Shown here in pieces: positions 26,832 to 35,107 of a DNA stretch of 64,000 nucleotides. Location of the stretch: the NCBI GenBank assembly GCA_964419255.1, contig CAYQOU010000007.1, positions 1 to 64,000 on the forward strand, given 5' to 3'. Source of the stretch: CAZPHU01 sp964419255 (GTDB lineage: Bacteria > Fibrobacterota > Chitinivibrionia > Chitinivibrionales > CAYFVL01). A program made the translations under genes and the position numbers. Each line of letters starts with the position of its first letter. The first letter of the stretch is position 1. The notes under the pieces are model-generated. The model did no database searches, was not told where the DNA came from, and saw nothing but the letters and a program-made list of their open reading frames with translations.

Positions 26832-27899
26832 CTACGCTGCATTCTTATTTTTCAAGCGGTATACGTATGCAAGTATTTCCGCTACCGCGGTAAAAAATTC
26901 AATGGGGATCTGCTCCCCCGGTTCAACCTTATCATACATCGCACGGGCAAGAGGTTTGTCCTCCACCACAGGTATCTTTTCTTCTCTGGCAATATCCTTT
27001 ATTCGCTGAGCCATTTTCCTTTTTCCCTTAGCCAGGACAACCGGAGTTTCCATCTCAGCAGGTTCGTATCGTATTGCAATTGCTATATAAGTCGGGTTGG
27101 TGACCACCACCGTTGCTTTTGGGACCTCCTGCATCATACGCCGGCGTGCCATTTCCGACTGAAGCTGACGTATGCGAGATTTCACCTTCGGATCTCCCTC
27201 CATCTGCTTGCGCTCTTCTTTTATCTCCTGATGAGACATTTTCAAATTCTTTTCATAATCATAGCGCTGATAGGCATAATCCAGAATTGCTACGACCACC
27301 AGAACCAGCGCGACACGTAAGATAACGGTGAAACCAGTCTGCAAAATAAAGACCCATATGGCGCCAACAGAGGTATGCGCCAGCTGCGTCATTGTCTCAA
27401 ACTCACCCCTTACGGTAATGTATGCAACAACCACGACTATCGCAACCTTTGCCATGTTCTTCAGCAGCTCCACAAGCGAGCGCAGCCCAAACATCCGCTG
27501 CAGCCCCTTAATCGGGTTGATCTTTTCAAATTTGGGTACCAGTGGTTTACCGGTGAGCAAAAAGCCCACCTGCATAAGATTGGCCAAAATGCCCATGAAT
27601 ACTATACCCAAAACAATTGGCAGTATCAACTTTGCCAGCACCAGCAAACTATGAACAAACAACTCCCGCAAAGCGGTATGCGACATCACTGGGTTTCCAA
27701 TAAGCTTGTATGTGGTGTAAAACTCCGAGCGTATCTGAGAAAACATCCATGGACTGAATACCCGAAGCATAATCAATCCGGTCAAAAGCACCAGTACCGA
27801 ATTAATCTCAGTGCTTCGTGCGACATTGCCCTTTTCCCGCGCCTCACTACGGCGCTTGGGGGTTGGGGCCTCAGTCCTTTCATCCGATCCTTCAGCCAT
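26832..27899 (-). CDS. flhB: Flagellar export switch protein FlhB
   Basis: 355 residues. Four membrane segments in the N-terminal 210 residues; PTPKRRSEAREKGNVARS near the start is the family N-terminus. The C-terminal cytoplasmic domain holds the autocleavage site, which here is NPTYIA instead of the near-universal NPTHYA: the histidine after NPT is tyrosine. The asparagine-proline pair that is cut is kept. FlhB switches export from hook to filament substrates after cleavage. Followed 15 bases on by the repeat-protein gene. Assignment is firm; the effect of the substitution is open. Confidence 0.95.
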   Translation of the reverse strand: MAEGSDERTEAPTPKRRSEAREKGNVARSTEINSVLVLLTGLIMLRVFSPWMFSQIRSEFYTTYKLIGNPVMSHTALRELFVHSLLVLAKLILPIVLGIVFMGILANLMQVGFLLTGKPLVPKFEKINPIKGLQRMFGLRSLVELLKNMAKVAIVVVVAYITVRGEFETMTQLAHTSVGAIWVFILQTGFTVILRVALVLVVVAILDYAYQRYDYEKNLKMSHQEIKEERKQMEGDPKVKSRIRQLQSEMARRRMMQEVPKATVVVTNPTYIAIAIRYEPAEMETPVVLAKGKRKMAQRIKDIAREEKIPVVEDKPLARAMYDKVEPGEQIPIEFFTAVAEILAYVYRLKNKNAA

Positions 27900-27905
27900 A
27901 CTGCT

Positions 27906-28691
27906 TTACGCCATCATATAAAGGAGTTTCCAAATATCTTCAAACAGACCCTGTGTGGCCGACCAGAACAGTTTGGCCACAACCGGTAACACGATTACGG
28001 TAGTCGCTATTCCCACACCGATTTTCATCGGCATACCGACAAAAAAGATATTCATTTGCGGTACCGTGCGTGCCACAATACCCAACGCAAGTTCGCTTAA
28101 CACCAGAACAGAAAACACCGGTGCTGCCAGCTTAATTCCCAGAATAAAAATGTTTCCGACCATATTGGTAAAAAAGAGTGCCATTCGATCGGGGGCAAAC
28201 TGCATCCCAAACAGCGGTATCAGCTCGAAACTTTCCTGTATGGCAAGTATCAGAAAATAATGACCATTCAGCAAAAGAAATATGAGGCTGAATATCAGGA
28301 TATGAAACTGACCAGTTGTCGAAACCGTTGAATCGGTAAACGGATTAATCAGCTGCACCATGGCAAAACCCATCTGCGTGTCTATCAGATGACCTGCAAA
28401 CTCCACTGCGGTGAAGAGAAATCCCGCGGCAAATCCTATGATTATACCAACCATTACCTCTTTTATCATATGTATAAAAAAGAGGCTGAGGGTTGCCTGA
28501 GAGGTAGATTGGGGATCAATTTCTACCAGCGGGAAAATCATTATTGCCAGAAGAAACGACATGCCGGCCTTAAGCTGCGTGGGTACACTGGCCGCCCCCA
28601 GAATCGGGAGCAGTGCAATCATGGCGGTGATTCGAGCGAAAATTAACAGGAAAACCTGTATCTGTTCGCTTGTCAGGTCAGCCAAGTTCAT
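27906..28691 (-). CDS. fliR: Flagellar export gate protein FliR
   Basis: 261 residues with six hydrophobic segments. Conserved N-terminal RITAMIALLPILGAASVPTQ and central FAAGFLFTAVEFAGHLIDTQ motifs identify FliR. It forms the helical core of the export gate with FliP and FliQ. It begins one base after the fliQ stop, with AGGA just upstream. Confidence 0.95.
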   Translation of the reverse strand: MNLADLTSEQIQVFLLIFARITAMIALLPILGAASVPTQLKAGMSFLLAIMIFPLVEIDPQSTSQATLSLFFIHMIKEVMVGIIIGFAAGFLFTAVEFAGHLIDTQMGFAMVQLINPFTDSTVSTTGQFHILIFSLIFLLLNGHYFLILAIQESFELIPLFGMQFAPDRMALFFTNMVGNIFILGIKLAAPVFSVLVLSELALGIVARTVPQMNIFFVGMPMKIGVGIATTVIVLPVVAKLFWSATQGLFEDIWKLLYMMA

Positions 28692-28692
28692 A

Positions 28693-28962
28693 TCATCCTA
28701 TCAAGTAAGGGATTTGTTCAAATAATCTGACAACGTAGTCAACCATCTTAATCATCATCCAGGGAAGCAATGCCACCATTACCCCGAAAATCGCCAGAAT
28801 TTTGGGAATAAAGGTAAGTGTCATTTCATTGATCTGAGTGACCGCCTGGAAAATACCTACAGCCAGCCCCACCACTAACCCGGCCACCAGAATAGGCCCG
28901 GATATCATTAACATAAGAATCAGGGAATCCCTTCCGATATCAACCACTACCGCAGGATTCAT
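28693..28962 (-). CDS. fliQ: Flagellar export gate protein FliQ
   Basis: 89 residues, two transmembrane helices (about 15-40 and 50-75), with the family VGLAVGIFQAVTQINEMTL and FIPKI stretches. GAGGGGG precedes the ATG. A 116-base gap separates it from fliP; that gap has no visible gene and is unusual inside an otherwise tightly packed operon. Confidence 0.95.
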   Translation of the reverse strand: MNPAVVVDIGRDSLILMLMISGPILVAGLVVGLAVGIFQAVTQINEMTLTFIPKILAIFGVMVALLPWMMIKMVDYVVRLFEQIPYLIG

Positions 28963-29078
28963 ATGTTTAAGTCCCCCTCTGTAATATGTTTGCTGCTCGT
29001 CTCAATAATTATCTTATGAATGTGACTCATGTGCAAGCTATCTCTTAATAAATTAAGTGCTTATCCCGCCCGCGACAC

Positions 29079-29894
29079 CTACCGAAATGATACGACCAGC
29101 TCCCGCACTATCAGATGCCAGCCGTCAATAAGCACAAACAGGATAATTTTAAACGGTAACGAGATCATAATCGGTGGCAGCATCATCATCCCCATCGACA
29201 ATAAGACACTTGCCACAACCATATCGATTATCAGAAACGGTATGTAAAGAATAAAGCCTATTATGAAGGCGGTTTTCAATTCGCTTGTAATAAATGCAGG
29301 CACTATAACGTTTAACGATAAATCATCGACATTGCGCGGGGCGGCTGCATTACTGATACGAACAAACAGCGCAACGTCCTTTTCGTTAACCTGACGGAGC
29401 ATGAAATTACGTACAGGCACAATCGCTCTGTCCAATCCTTCGCGAAAGGTAACCTCTTCGGCCAGATAGGGCTGAATCGCACGATCGTTTATTTCAGTAA
29501 ATATCGGCATCATGATGAAAAAGGTCAGAAAAAGCGCCAATCCGATCATTACCTGATCCGGGGGCATCGTCTGGATTCCCAGCGCCCTGCGCAGGAAAGA
29601 AAAGACGATAATGATTCGTACAAACGATGTGAGAAGAATCAGTATGGATGGAGCTAGAGCCAGAATGGTTATAAGAAAAAGAACCTGCAGGGCAACCGCA
29701 ACATCAGCCGGCTTCTGAGTGTCTGCAACAGCTACCGTAACCTTTGGCAACACCTGCGCAAATATGGGGCTGCAAATGAACAAAAGTATCACTGCGGTGA
29801 CATTTGTTTTCCACGATCTGAAAAAAGCACTAAAGTTTCCGGCCATTCGTGTCGATACCGATAAAGAAGAAGTGTGGGTGGTTTTGCTGATCAT
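29079..29894 (-). CDS. fliP: Flagellar export gate protein FliP
   Basis: 271 residues. N-terminal export signal to about residue 48 (ending SPIFAQ), then TSFVRIIIVFSFLRRALGIQTMPPDQVMIGLALFLTFFIM in pieces across about 85-125, the FliP signature, and a C-terminal VLLSMGMMMLPP helix. Pentamer in the export gate. Start overlaps the fliO stop (ATGA). Confidence 0.96.
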   Translation of the reverse strand: MISKTTHTSSLSVSTRMAGNFSAFFRSWKTNVTAVILLFICSPIFAQVLPKVTVAVADTQKPADVAVALQVLFLITILALAPSILILLTSFVRIIIVFSFLRRALGIQTMPPDQVMIGLALFLTFFIMMPIFTEINDRAIQPYLAEEVTFREGLDRAIVPVRNFMLRQVNEKDVALFVRISNAAAPRNVDDLSLNVIVPAFITSELKTAFIIGFILYIPFLIIDMVVASVLLSMGMMMLPPIMISLPFKIILFVLIDGWHLIVRELVVSFR

Positions 29895-30439
29895 GACGGT
29901 TTTTTCATCTTGTTTACGAAATTATTAAATACATCTTTGAATTGTACAATAGACGTTCCATCTTTGGTAGATGCTATCATCTCCACGGCCTTTTGCCCTT
30001 CGATTTTATCAAGCATGGTAATATTCTGCTGTGTCTGAGCGAGGATAAGAACATTATCCATTACCCGCACCAGCACGATCATTCGCCCTTGCCCGACAGG
30101 CAGTGTCTCAAGGACATCCATTACACCGCCGCCGCCTTTTGACCCGGTGACTGCACCACTTCGCTTAACAAACCAGAATATGACCAGTACTACGAGAATA
30201 ATCAGCGCAAGATATGCGACTATTCGCGATATAATCGCCGCAACGCTTTCGGGTTCTGGCTGATTTTTCTGTACGGCCGGATCACTGGCAGAGGGTTGCG
30301 TTGGTGCCTTTTTCTGGTTCTCTGCAATGGCCTGCTGCACTTTGTGTATGTCAAATTCTCCGGCACTCTCTTTTTTCCCCAGAACAGGCAGAGCAGTCAA
30401 CACACATAAAAAGCAGGTAATTCTTATTAATCCATTCAA
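29891..30439 (-). CDS. fliO: Flagellar biosynthesis protein FliO
   Basis: 182 residues from a TTG start at 30439, chosen because AAGGA lies 7 bases upstream and the reading gives a signal peptide (LIRITCFLCVLTALPVLG). The longer frame to 30559 would run deep into fliN. One membrane helix at about 80-100 (IVAYLALIILVVLVIFWFV), then the small cytoplasmic domain with VLETLPVGQGRMIVLVRV and NVLILAQTQQNITML. FliO stabilises FliP during gate assembly. The family is poorly conserved; the position between fliN and fliP supports the call. Confidence 0.88.
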   Translation of the reverse strand: MNGLIRITCFLCVLTALPVLGKKESAGEFDIHKVQQAIAENQKKAPTQPSASDPAVQKNQPEPESVAAIISRIVAYLALIILVVLVIFWFVKRSGAVTGSKGGGGVMDVLETLPVGQGRMIVLVRVMDNVLILAQTQQNITMLDKIEGQKAVEMIASTKDGTSIVQFKDVFNNFVNKMKKPS

Positions 30440-30461
30440 TTCTATATCCTTTTGTAAATGC

Positions 30462-31499
30462 CTACTTGAGACTCTTAATACGTTCTTCAGGTGTAACAAG
30501 AGATACGATACGAATACCAAAGCTCTCGTCCACGACGACCACCTCTCCCTTAGCCACAACCTTATTATTTACCAGCAAATCAACCGGTTCCCCCGCCATA
30601 CGATCAAGCTCGATAATGGAGCCGGGTGCCAGTTCGAGAATCCGCTTAATCGACAGGTCGGTGCGCCCCAGCTCGATACTCACATCCAAATCAACATCAA
30701 GCAACATATCGATGCTTTCCCTTTGTCCACCAGCTGTTATCGGCTCACCGGAAAGAGACGTTTCCGTAAATCCCTCGGAGCTATCCGAATCACCAAAATC
30801 AGTCACCTTGGACAGGTCATCAAGCTCGGCGGCATTCAACCCTACATCCCCAAGCTCGTCACCACCTCCAGCCTTCATCCGCTGCATGATCTGATCACTT
30901 ACTGCATCGGGGAAAATGTACGCGATCTTCGATTCGCTCAGCTCGGGAATAGTCATCTCTTCGATGACCATATCCGCACTCTCCAGGGCAAAAGGTGGGT
31001 TGTCAAAATCAAATTCCTGAACCTCTATTGCTTCGGTGGAAAATGTCTCACCAAACTGCTGACCCAACTCTGTTGTCAAGGATCCGAATATCTGACTCAG
31101 CAGCTCGCTTAATGCATCCTTGTGATCTTCCGTATACTCGGCCGTCCCCTCCCCCATCAACATAAGATCGGCAAGACGGGCAGTATCGGCAGTGCTGATC
31201 AACAGATACATAGAACCGTCAAAACCGGTCTCGAAAGGAATGGTGCACATGAGAAGAGGAACATTTACGCTTGTCTTAAGCTTCTCACCCTCTATTGCAG
31301 TGCTGTCTACTACGACAAATGCTACATCCCGATTCAACACGGTTGACATAACCGATTTACCCTGTTCGTTAAGCAGCTCGACAAAGTTCTGCAGAGACGG
31401 ATAATCTTTTCCGCCCCCACTGTCATTTTCCTCACCATCGCCACTGTTCTGCTGATTGAGCAATGCGTCAATCTGGTCTTGGGACAATATATCACTCAT
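30462..31499 (-). CDS. fliN: Flagellar motor switch protein FliN/FliY with CheC-like N-terminal part
   Basis: 345 residues, far longer than FliN alone (~130). N-terminus MSDILSQDQIDALL is the CheY-P-binding type peptide shared with FliM. Residues ~40-200 resemble the CheC/FliM middle domain, and the C-terminal ~85 residues are the SpoA domain (LDVSIELGRTDLSIKRIL, LDRMAGEPVDLLVN, FGIRIVSLV). This is the FliY architecture. It forms the lower C-ring and may have phosphatase activity toward CheY-P. The start overlaps the fliM stop by eight bases; GGAGG lies 12 bases before the ATG. Confidence 0.9.
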   Translation of the reverse strand: MSDILSQDQIDALLNQQNSGDGEENDSGGGKDYPSLQNFVELLNEQGKSVMSTVLNRDVAFVVVDSTAIEGEKLKTSVNVPLLMCTIPFETGFDGSMYLLISTADTARLADLMLMGEGTAEYTEDHKDALSELLSQIFGSLTTELGQQFGETFSTEAIEVQEFDFDNPPFALESADMVIEEMTIPELSESKIAYIFPDAVSDQIMQRMKAGGGDELGDVGLNAAELDDLSKVTDFGDSDSSEGFTETSLSGEPITAGGQRESIDMLLDVDLDVSIELGRTDLSIKRILELAPGSIIELDRMAGEPVDLLVNNKVVAKGEVVVVDESFGIRIVSLVTPEERIKSLK

Positions 31500-32517
31500 C
31501 GCTACCCGGAACCTCCTTCTCAAGTATGCGCGTGACCTTTACGGCCTTCTTGCGCCCGATCAAGCCGCTTTTACCGGACATCTTCGTCTTGCCGCCAATC
31601 TGAATGATCAAATCGGAATCCTTCGGTTTGTCCAGACACAGTACATCACCGCGCTGGAGCTGCAGCAGATCCCGTATGGTAAGTTTCATCTGCCCGATAG
31701 CGGTTGATACGGGAACCGGCAGATTTTCTATCTCCTTTTCCAGCATGGAGCGCGTTTCTTTTGTCGTCGCGCTCTGAGATGACATCCACGATTCGCCCGA
31801 AAGGTTGTTTATCACGCTTTCGAGAAGCATGTATGGGAAACAGATGCTCATCAGACCGGATGCATTCTCCATGCGCACCTCCAGAGAGATGAGTATAACG
31901 GTTTCTCCCGGCGGTGCAATCTGCACAAACTGAGGATTTGTCTCATACGCATCGATATGCGGACTGAAAACGCCTATGTGCTCCCAAACCTCTTTTAAAT
32001 CATTCAAACTGCGCTCGACTATGCGGGTGATAACATTCTGCTCTATCAACGTCAACTCGCGGTTCTGTTCGGAGGGACGCCCCTGCCCGCCAAAAAGCCG
32101 ATCGATTATAAAGAAGACAAGCGATGGATTGATCTCGATTATCGCGCTGCCCTCCAGCGGATCCATTTTGAAAACGTAAATGCAGCTGGGGCTGGATATG
32201 GACATGACGAATTCCGAATAGGTCAGCTGATCGACGCTGACCAGCTCGATTTCCACAAATGTGCGCAGAAAATTGGTAAGAGTGGTCGAAAATTGCCTGG
32301 CATACCCCTCATGCAGGTTCTGCAGGGTACGCATCTGGTCCTTTGACACACGATCGGGGCGACGAAAGTCATATAAAGACAATGATGCTTCACCGTCGGC
32401 ATCAGCTTCGAAGCCGCCACCGGTATCATCCGCTCCCCCGACGCTGTCTCCAGCCCCTCCGGAGCTGACCGCGGCTAACAGAGCATCGACCTCTTCTTGT
32501 GAAAGGATGTCACTCAC
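31492..32517 (-). CDS. fliM: Flagellar motor switch protein FliM
   Basis: 341 residues. N-terminal CheY-P-binding peptide LSQEEVDALL, middle domain with LNVHEGYARQF-type segment (here LQNLHEGYARQFSTTL) and GQGRPSEQNRELT, C-terminal SpoA domain with RDLLQLQRGDVLCLDKPKD. GTG start. Sits between fliL and fliN in the standard order. The N-terminal peptide is nearly identical to that of the next gene. Confidence 0.96.
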   Translation of the reverse strand: MSDILSQEEVDALLAAVSSGGAGDSVGGADDTGGGFEADADGEASLSLYDFRRPDRVSKDQMRTLQNLHEGYARQFSTTLTNFLRTFVEIELVSVDQLTYSEFVMSISSPSCIYVFKMDPLEGSAIIEINPSLVFFIIDRLFGGQGRPSEQNRELTLIEQNVITRIVERSLNDLKEVWEHIGVFSPHIDAYETNPQFVQIAPPGETVILISLEVRMENASGLMSICFPYMLLESVINNLSGESWMSSQSATTKETRSMLEKEIENLPVPVSTAIGQMKLTIRDLLQLQRGDVLCLDKPKDSDLIIQIGGKTKMSGKSGLIGRKKAVKVTRILEKEVPGSDE

Positions 32518-32530
32518 GACATTTGTACCT

Positions 32531-33076
32531 TTATTGAATGATAAAATCGTTTAAATAAACATCTCTTATCTTCCCGACCTCCGTCGGCAAAGTATTATTC
32601 ACAATACGCTTTAAATCTCTGCGGATTTCATCTTTTGCGTCGCTTTTTCTCAATTCTTCCAACGTAATATCTGATAAAAGATCAAGGAGCAGGTCCTTGA
32701 GCTTGGGACTGCGCCTGACAAGCTCCTCTCCCAGGCTCTTATACTTTTTGTCATCATATTCAAACCGCACCACAACCTTTAAAAAGCGCATCCCGTCGGT
32801 CCCGGCAATGTTGACAATAGCCTCGACAGGTGGATCGCTTATGGCCCCCAGTGTGGTGCGATCGTTTTTTTTCTGTCTGGTCGTATCCACCGCCATGCTC
32901 TGCAGAGGATTGGGAGCAGCTTTGGGCTTGGTCATCTGAATCAACAGAAAAGCTATCACCGTATTGAGTATGACCACTCCCGTCAGAATGCCGATAAAAG
33001 CTATTTTATTGGAATTCTTTTTACCCGAAGCCGGTGCGTCAACCGGTGTATCCGTCTTTTTTTCTTCTGCAGCCAT
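32531..33076 (-). CDS. fliL: Flagellar basal-body-associated protein FliL
   Basis: 181 residues. Basic cytoplasmic N-tail, one transmembrane helix (about 25-47), then a periplasmic domain with FLKVVVRFEYDD, RRSPKLKDLLLDLLSD, LRKSDAKDEIRRDLKRIVN and VYLNDFIIQ at the C-terminus, all typical. It supports stator function. GGAG precedes the ATG. Confidence 0.94.
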   Translation of the reverse strand: MAAEEKKTDTPVDAPASGKKNSNKIAFIGILTGVVILNTVIAFLLIQMTKPKAAPNPLQSMAVDTTRQKKNDRTTLGAISDPPVEAIVNIAGTDGMRFLKVVVRFEYDDKKYKSLGEELVRRSPKLKDLLLDLLSDITLEELRKSDAKDEIRRDLKRIVNNTLPTEVGKIRDVYLNDFIIQ

Positions 33077-33122
33077 CTTTCACTCCGCGAACGTATGTTC
33101 TTTTGAGAACAATAACCAACAA

Positions 33123-33845
33123 CTATGATTCCTGTTTGTCCAGATATTCGACATATATCTCGATCCGCCGATTCTTCTTTCTGTTTTCCGCCGATGTGTT
33201 TGGCACAAGAGGCCTGTACTCACCGTAACCGACCCCACTCAAACGAGCCGGATCGATTCCTCCCCGCGAATACAGAAACTTAACCACATTAAGCGCACGC
33301 GCGGCGGACAGCTCCCAGTTGCTGGGAAACTCCCGTGTACGAATCGGTATGTTGTCGGTGTGCCCCTCCACCCGAATCTTCTTTTCCGGCAGTTTGTTTA
33401 TGATCTTGGCGATTTCCCCCAGTATGCGGGCGAACTTTGGTTTTATCTCGGCCTCGCCGATGTCAAAGCCGATAGGATCGGCCACTTTAACCGCAAGCCC
33501 CTTTTCGGTTACCTTGACTTTTACGGCATCTTCGAGATTTTCCTTCTTTACCGCTTCACGTACCTGTAATGCAGCCTCTATGGCCATCTTCTTGTTCTGC
33601 TCATCGCCTCCCATCCGTGGCACGAGCACATCCTTGCTGATCAGTATGGTGGGGAAACTCTCCAACACCCCACTGAATGCATTCTGAAAGGATGAGGCCG
33701 CCACCATAAACTTGTTGGGATCTATCGTGGACATGGCCAGAAGCATCACAAAGAAACAAAGAAGCAGCGTGCACATGTCACCCCAGGTGGTCATGTACTC
33801 AGGTGCGCCTTTTTTCTCCTCTTTTTTCTTCTCCCGTCGTGCCAT
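33123..33845 (-). CDS. motB: Flagellar stator protein MotB
   Basis: 240 residues. The single membrane helix with the proton/sodium-binding aspartate is seen in MTTWGDMCTLLLCFFVML (about 18-36). The C-terminal OmpA-like peptidoglycan-binding domain has VEGHTDNIPI, NWELSAARALNVVKFL and NRRIEIYVEY. It anchors the stator to the cell wall. Thirteen bases separate it from motA. Confidence 0.96.
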   Translation of the reverse strand: MARREKKKEEKKGAPEYMTTWGDMCTLLLCFFVMLLAMSTIDPNKFMVAASSFQNAFSGVLESFPTILISKDVLVPRMGGDEQNKKMAIEAALQVREAVKKENLEDAVKVKVTEKGLAVKVADPIGFDIGEAEIKPKFARILGEIAKIINKLPEKKIRVEGHTDNIPIRTREFPSNWELSAARALNVVKFLYSRGGIDPARLSGVGYGEYRPLVPNTSAENRKKNRRIEIYVEYLDKQES

Positions 33846-33858
33846 AAGACAACTATCC

Positions 33859-34629
33859 TCAGGTGCGATCCTTCATCGCCGAGGCCCGCAGCCCAGGCTC
33901 GATAAATGCGGTCAGCTTCTGTTCGACGATCCGCGGATTGTCTCCTGACTGAAGCGACATTATTCCTTCAAGCATCAGCTCCTTTACCATGATTTCCTGA
34001 GCCGAATATCCTTTGAGTTTCTCGTTTATCGGCAGACAGATAGCATTGGCAACTATCGATCCGTAGAGTGTCGTGATAAGCGCCACCGCCATATTCGGTC
34101 CAATACTCTCGATATCACTCATGTTCCCCAGCATCAAAACCAGACCTATGAGTGTCCCGATCATACCGAAGGCCGGAGACAGAGTGGCCGCAAAATCGAA
34201 AATCTTACCGCCATTTTCGTGACGATTCTCGATGAACGTTATTTCCGTGCTCAAGATGTCCTTTATCAGCTCCGGCTCGGTTCCGTCAACCGCCAGCTGT
34301 ATGCCCTTGCGCAAAAATTCATCCTCAATCTCCGAAGCCCGCGCCTCGAGAGCCAAAATCCCCTCGCGCCGCGCCTGCTCGGCAAACTCAACCAACTGCT
34401 TGATCGTATCGGCCGGAGCCGCGGGTTTTGTGAGGAAGGCATTTTTGGCAACCCCGACCGCCGATAAAACACGCGCGAGAGGAAAGGCGGTGAAAAGACT
34501 CGCCACCGTTCCGCCAATCACGATGAGAATGGAGGGGACATCGATAAAAGCCCCCAGCCGGGAGATGCCCATACCACTGATTATCAGTGCAAACGCGCCG
34601 ATAAGGCCTATGAGAGTTGCTATGTCCAT
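33859..34629 (-). CDS. motA: Flagellar stator protein MotA
   Basis: 256 residues with four transmembrane helices (near 5-25, 30-50, ~150-170 and ~180-200). GGTVASLFTAFPL, the cytoplasmic loop with ALEARASEIEDEFLRKGIQLAVDG, and FGMIGTLIGLVLMLGNM with the conserved prolines upstream are characteristic. It pairs with MotB to form the ion channel that drives rotation. Confidence 0.96.
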   Translation of the reverse strand: MDIATLIGLIGAFALIISGMGISRLGAFIDVPSILIVIGGTVASLFTAFPLARVLSAVGVAKNAFLTKPAAPADTIKQLVEFAEQARREGILALEARASEIEDEFLRKGIQLAVDGTEPELIKDILSTEITFIENRHENGGKIFDFAATLSPAFGMIGTLIGLVLMLGNMSDIESIGPNMAVALITTLYGSIVANAICLPINEKLKGYSAQEIMVKELMLEGIMSLQSGDNPRIVEQKLTAFIEPGLRASAMKDRT

Positions 34630-34669
34630 CTACTTTCTCTTTCGCAAACAATCCTTTATGCTTCAACTC

Positions 34670-34903
34670 TTACTGTGCATTCTCTTGTGCACCATCGCCA
34701 GCCCCTTTTTCTATTCGTATCGTCTGGTTACAAAGCTGTTTGAACCGCACCGCTTTGCGTACGACATCCTCGACGCTGTTTTTCACTACCAGTTTCTTGC
34801 CTCCAATCAGGGCAATAACTGTGTCGGGAGTCGATTCGATCGTTTCTATCAGATCGGCATTCAATACAAAGGGGGCACCATTCAGTCTTTGAAGGGCTAT
34901 CAT
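34670..34903 (-). CDS. FlbD/SwrD-family flagellar protein
   Basis: 77 residues. IALQRLNGAPFVLNADLIETIE, then TPDTVIALIGGKKLVV and the VEDVVRKAVRFK helix match the FlbD family, a small protein encoded next to motA in many bacteria and needed for full motor torque in Bacillus (SwrD). GAGGTG precedes the ATG. First gene of the motA-to-fliA direction after the hook-group terminator. Confidence 0.9.
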   Translation of the reverse strand: MIALQRLNGAPFVLNADLIETIESTPDTVIALIGGKKLVVKNSVEDVVRKAVRFKQLCNQTIRIEKGAGDGAQENAQ

Positions 34904-35070
34904 AAGTCACCTCATATGCTCACATGCGAGATGGTAGAATTCACGTGAGATCGGTCGGAGATACTGTAAAAAAATCAAGCATTAAGAAAACCATTTTTTA
35001 CTTCGCCTCTACACCCCGTCTACACTGTACCATGATGATTACATCCGGTCAATGATTTTTCCGGAAAATA

Positions 35071-35098
35071 GGCGGTACTCTCATCCGAAAGTACCGCC
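35071..35098 (-). terminator. Hairpin after flgE
   Basis: GGCGGTACT (35071-35079) pairs with AGTACCGCC (35090-35098); on the minus strand the stem is followed by a T-rich TATTTTCC. It lies 10 bases past the flgE stop and probably ends the sigma-54-driven hook operon. The U-tract is weak. Confidence 0.6.
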
Positions 35099-35107
35099 GG
35101 TCCCAGA

